Source: Vicinamibacterales bacterium (GTDB taxonomy: Bacteria; Acidobacteriota; Vicinamibacteria; Vicinamibacterales; UBA2999). From it: 64,000 nucleotides of DNA. Positions 61,066 through 64,000 of the stretch are shown here, piece by piece; the first letter of the stretch is position 1; every line of letters begins with the position of its first letter. The notes beneath the pieces are model-generated. The model did not search any database. It saw nothing but the letters and a program-made list of their open reading frames with translations, and was not told where the DNA came from. Position numbers and translations under genes: made by a program. The stretch covers positions 1 to 64,000 of the forward strand of contig JAWKHS010000028.1 in NCBI GenBank assembly GCA_041394705.1, read 5' to 3'.

Positions 61066-62793
61066 ATGGCCACCCCGACCCGACCGACCGCCGCCCCGCG
61101 GGGCCTCCGCACGGGCCTTCTCGCCGCCGCCCTCGTGGGCGTCCTGTCCGCGCCGGCGTCGATGCAGCGGCCGCGCTTCTACCCCGACGATCCCATCCAG
61201 CGAGCCCCGGAGACGCAGGACGCCTCGAAGGCCGCGCCGTATGAGCAGCCGGACATGTACGAGATGGTCCGGAACCTGTTCGCGAACCCCCGCTACGAGC
61301 CCAAGGGCGTGCGGGCCCGGAACCTCAACACCGTCGACGAGGTGCCCGACTCGAGCTGGTTCGTCGACCGCATCGGCCGGCAGCCGGTGAGCCCCGACGA
61401 GCTGATGCGGGGCCCGCTGGTGGACCAGCCGCCCGATCCGTCGCGGTGGACGCTCGTGCGCGAGAAGACGGCCGGCGCCCATCCGGGCTTCACGGCCCGG
61501 GACGCCCGCGGCGACACCTATTTCCTCGAGTTCGACCCGCCGTACTTCCCCGAAGGCGCCACCGGGGCCGTCTCGATCGCGACCAAGATCTTCTGGGCGC
61601 TCGGGTACAACCAGGTGCAGTCGTACCTGACCACGTTCGATCCGCGGCACATCGCGTTCGAGCCGACCGCGACGCTGAAGCGGCCCAACGGCGAGCGGAC
61701 GCCGTTCACGCGGGACGACGTGAACGAGATCCTCGAGCGCGTGCACCGCAGTCCCGACGGCACCTACCGTGTGATCGCGGGCCGCCTGCTTCCGGGACGC
61801 GTGCTGGGCGGCTTCCGCTACGAGGGCACCCGTCCCGACGATCCGAACGACATCGTGCCGCACGAGCACCGCCGCGAGCTGCGGGCGCTGAGGGTCTTCG
61901 GCGCGTGGACGAACCTGACCGACTGGAAGGACGCCAACACGCTCGACACCGTGGTGACCGAGAACGGCCGGTCGATCATCCGGCACTACCTGCAGGACGT
62001 CGGCTCCACGTTCGGCATGTGCAACGACCTCCACGAGTGGGACCTGAGCTACGAGCACTTCATCGAGCGCAATTCGTCGCTGAAGCGCCTGTTCTCGTTC
62101 GGCTTCGCGCTCAGCCCGTGGCAGACCGTGGACTACCAGGAGTTCCCGGCCATCGGAAAGTTCGAGGGACGCGAGTTCGAGCCGCGCAAGTGGCGGCCGC
62201 AGACCCCGACCATCGCCTACATGGAGATGCGCGACGACGACGCGTTCTGGGCGGCGCGGCGCGTGGCCGCGTTCACCGACGAGCTGATCCGGGCGGTCGT
62301 CAAGGCGGGGCAGTACAGCAATCCGGCCGCCGAGCAGTACCTCGCCGACGTGCTGATCCAGCGGCGCGACAAGATCAAGGCCGAGTACCTGCCCGCGGTC
62401 AATCCCATCGTCACGCCCAGCCTGGGCGTGGACGGCCGGCTGACGTTCGCGAACGCCGCGGTGGACGCGGGAGTGGCGACGGCCCCGACCGGGTACCGCG
62501 CGGCCTGGGCCGTCTTCGACAACACCGCGAACACGAGCCGCCCGATCGGCGAGACGGCCGGGCCGACCACGGCGCTGCAGGCGCCCGCCGGACTCCCGAC
62601 CGCGGTCGGCGGCTACATCGCCGTCGATCTGGCGGCGGACCACCCGGAACACCCGTCGTGGCGGGACCCGCTCCGGCTGCACTTCCGCCGCGACGCCAAT
62701 GGCTGGACGCTCGTCGGACTGCAGCGGCTGCCCGACGTCGCGCCGGCGGCGGGGTACACGGGCACGCCCACGCTGCCGCGGTCGGCCCGGTAG
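61066..62793 (+). CDS. Conserved protein of unknown function, partner of the Omp85-type barrel
   Basis: 575 residues from ATG 61066, with GAGGA upstream; signal peptide-like start. Notable stretches: VPDSSWFVDRIG, WTNLTDWKDANTLDTVV, IRHYLQDVGSTFG and FALSPWQTVDYQEFPAIGKFEG. I do not recognise the family. The acidic D-x-GSxFG and N-T-x-D patterns recall kinase- or hydrolase-like catalysis but prove nothing. The C-terminal 110 residues look like a beta-sandwich. Always-together position with the barrel suggests a secreted substrate or partner. Confidence 0.7.
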   Translation: MATPTRPTAAPRGLRTGLLAAALVGVLSAPASMQRPRFYPDDPIQRAPETQDASKAAPYEQPDMYEMVRNLFANPRYEPKGVRARNLNTVDEVPDSSWFVDRIGRQPVSPDELMRGPLVDQPPDPSRWTLVREKTAGAHPGFTARDARGDTYFLEFDPPYFPEGATGAVSIATKIFWALGYNQVQSYLTTFDPRHIAFEPTATLKRPNGERTPFTRDDVNEILERVHRSPDGTYRVIAGRLLPGRVLGGFRYEGTRPDDPNDIVPHEHRRELRALRVFGAWTNLTDWKDANTLDTVVTENGRSIIRHYLQDVGSTFGMCNDLHEWDLSYEHFIERNSSLKRLFSFGFALSPWQTVDYQEFPAIGKFEGREFEPRKWRPQTPTIAYMEMRDDDAFWAARRVAAFTDELIRAVVKAGQYSNPAAEQYLADVLIQRRDKIKAEYLPAVNPIVTPSLGVDGRLTFANAAVDAGVATAPTGYRAAWAVFDNTANTSRPIGETAGPTTALQAPAGLPTAVGGYIAVDLAADHPEHPSWRDPLRLHFRRDANGWTLVGLQRLPDVAPAAGYTGTPTLPRSAR

Positions 62794-62815
62794 ACCGCGG
62801 GCGGCGACCCGGCGC

Positions 62816-63700
62816 TCAGCGCGCCATCGACTTCCGGATGGCGTCCACGGTGGCCTTCGTCCGGAACTCCACCATCTTCCGGCCGTTGGCGATCGTCTTC
62901 TCGATGGGCGCGAGCGGGACGCCGTTGATGGCGAACTTCCCGGCCTTCACGCGCTCGGGCATCCGGATGGCGTCGGTGTCCACCGTCGCGATGATGGCCG
63001 AGATGTAGTAGTCGTCGTGCAGGCCTTCCATCTGCTCGTGAATGCCGAGCTCGGTCTTCTCGAACTCCTCCACGTCGGCGTAGTTGTAGTACTCGGGAAT
63101 GAAGTGGGCCCGGGCGCCCGAGCCGGCCCACGCCGTGTTCAGGGCGGCGGCCGTCTCCTTCATCGGCGTGAGGTTGCCGCCGCTGTCGCCCAGGAAGACG
63201 ACGTCGGTGAACCCCTGCGACTTCAGGCTGTTCGCCATGTCGCCGAGCACGGCCTTGTAGGTGGCCGGCGACAGGAACACCGTGCCGGGCGAGATGTTCG
63301 GCCGCAGGGGGTTGCCCGGCTCCAGCGTGACGATGGGCGCCACGAGCGTCTTGCCGAGCGCGCGCGCGATCGACTCGCCCGTGGCCTTCAGCACGTTGTT
63401 GTGCTTGCCGGTCGTCAGGTACGGCCCGTTCTCCTCGATGCCTCCGGTGAGGATCAGGGCCGTCGTGGATCCGGCCTTGATGAGATCCCGCACTTCGAGC
63501 ATGGTCAGGTTCTCGATCCACACGCTGTCGTGCATGTCGATCGGCCGGGGCATGGCATGCGCGTCCACGCGCGGCTGGGTGTTCACCGAGGCGGTGCGTC
63601 CGCCGGGGCGGGCGCCCTGGCCCGCCGGGGGCGTCTGCGCGGGGGCGGTCCGCGGCAGCATCAGGGCACACAGGAACAGGACGGACGTCACGACGCGCAT
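62816..63700 (-). CDS. Secreted creatininase-family protein with altered metal site
   Basis: 294 residues from ATG 63700, with GGAGG eight bases upstream; signal peptide. The fold motif reads LILTGGIEENGPYLTTGKHN. Typical creatininases have E-x-H-G-xH-L-P and a Thr-Asp, so the first metal histidine is an asparagine here. FLGDSGGNLTPM and HDDYYISAII follow. The site may bind metal differently, or the enzyme may have changed reaction. Downstream of the esterase gene, on the same strand. Confidence 0.8.
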   Translation of the reverse strand: MRVVTSVLFLCALMLPRTAPAQTPPAGQGARPGGRTASVNTQPRVDAHAMPRPIDMHDSVWIENLTMLEVRDLIKAGSTTALILTGGIEENGPYLTTGKHNNVLKATGESIARALGKTLVAPIVTLEPGNPLRPNISPGTVFLSPATYKAVLGDMANSLKSQGFTDVVFLGDSGGNLTPMKETAAALNTAWAGSGARAHFIPEYYNYADVEEFEKTELGIHEQMEGLHDDYYISAIIATVDTDAIRMPERVKAGKFAINGVPLAPIEKTIANGRKMVEFRTKATVDAIRKSMAR

Positions 63701-63771
63701 GGGCAACTCCTCCGAGCGGCCCTCATTGAACCACAGACGGCGCGCGGCGGGGGGCCGCCCGGGAACCCGGC

Positions 63772-64000
63772 TCAGAGCCGCCCGAGGTAGTGCGGCAGCA
63801 TCTTCCGCCACCACGGCCAGTCGTGGTTCACGTTGTGCCCCCACAGCTCGAGTTCGTGCGGGATGCCGCGCGCGCGGAGGATCCCGGACAGGTGCTGCGA
63901 GGCCGCGGGGTGCTCGTAGGCCCCCTGCCCGCTCACCAGGATGACCCGGGCGGCCGTCTGCAGCAGGTGCAGCCGGGGGCCGCCGAGGTCCCGGAGGTAC
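63772..64000 (-). CDS. Putative esterase (alpha/beta hydrolase), C-terminal part only
   Basis: No start in the window; the frame enters at the right edge and stops at a TGA at 63772-63774. The 75 residues include ARVILVSGQGAYEHPAAS and the end LWGHNVNHDWPWWRKMLPHYL. This WGHxxxHDWPxW end, with the catalytic His, is typical of the polyhydroxy/enterochelin-type esterase family. Leftward, 71 bases from the creatininase-like gene. Confidence 0.8.
   Translation of the reverse strand, partial: YLRDLGGPRLHLLQTAARVILVSGQGAYEHPAASQHLSGILRARGIPHELELWGHNVNHDWPWWRKMLPHYLGRL

Noticed and set aside
1..64000. tRNA, rRNA and CRISPR array
   Set aside because: Read by eye for T-loop-like GGTTCGAATCC words and spaced direct repeats; none found. 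A tRNAscan or CRISPR-finder run would be more sensitive.

Overview
This is a high-GC bacterial chromosome segment. It contains no tRNA, rRNA, CRISPR array, insertion sequence or prophage that I can recognise. The gene content suggests an Acidobacteriota member, most likely a Vicinamibacteria-like lineage: CBM9/DUF5916 barrel proteins, a TolB-propeller/amidohydrolase fusion, a non-canonical ECF sigma factor paired with a Ser/Thr kinase carrying helical repeats, and PQQ dehydrogenase with Rieske proteins. This placement is inference from gene content, not from a phylogenetic marker. Some 61 protein-coding genes are called. The first (deoxyhypusine synthase-like) and the last (esterase) are cut by the window edges.

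Layout. 1-5.5 kb: signalling genes (sigma-54 activator, membrane HD-GYP/GAF/GGDEF protein) and a ferredoxin-NADP reductase-like flavoprotein. 5.7-15.3 kb: fabI and the arginine regulon. argH, an argG homologue and argR read leftward, and argC-B-D-A-J-F reads rightward, from a shared promoter region with two ARG boxes. The argG homologue has lost both ATP/citrulline catalytic motifs. 15.4-17.6 kb: pxpA, a 6S-like structured RNA candidate with a terminator hairpin, and an orphan DGQHR-domain protein. 17.8-29.9 kb: mixed accessory genes (ankyrin protein, ToxR-like regulator divergent from a DUF5916 outer-membrane protein, acyltransferase, OsmC, two SRPBCC proteins, GNAT, two amidohydrolases). 29.9-40.6 kb: the conserved xerC-trmFO-topA-dprA set, interrupted between trmFO and topA by a transporter, a PQQ dehydrogenase and two Rieske proteins. 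40.7-47.4 kb: TPR and lipoprotein genes, then rplU-rpmA-obgE-nadD-rsfS-comF, and convergent lysA-tmk. 47.5-50.9 kb: a tight five-gene cluster of ECF sigma factor, STAS protein, 89-residue unknown, radical SAM protein with an N-terminal SPASM/twitch-like module, and TSUP permease. 50.9-56.1 kb: three paralogous secreted proteins with C-terminal S74 intramolecular chaperone domains, plus a methyltransferase. 56.2-62.8 kb: ECF sigma factor plus Ser/Thr kinase, then an Omp85-type barrel and its unknown partner. 62.8-64 kb: a creatininase-like protein and the esterase fragment.

Several genes (fabI, argB, argD, argA, one SRPBCC gene) carry small indels, mostly in or beside short G or C runs, although the protein on both sides is well conserved. 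This pattern looks more like assembly or sequencing error than decay, but the sequence alone cannot decide. The most interesting points are the ArgG pseudo-enzyme inside an ArgR-controlled locus, the sigma/STAS/radical-SAM cluster, the S74 triplet, and the PQQ/Rieske block inserted into conserved synteny.
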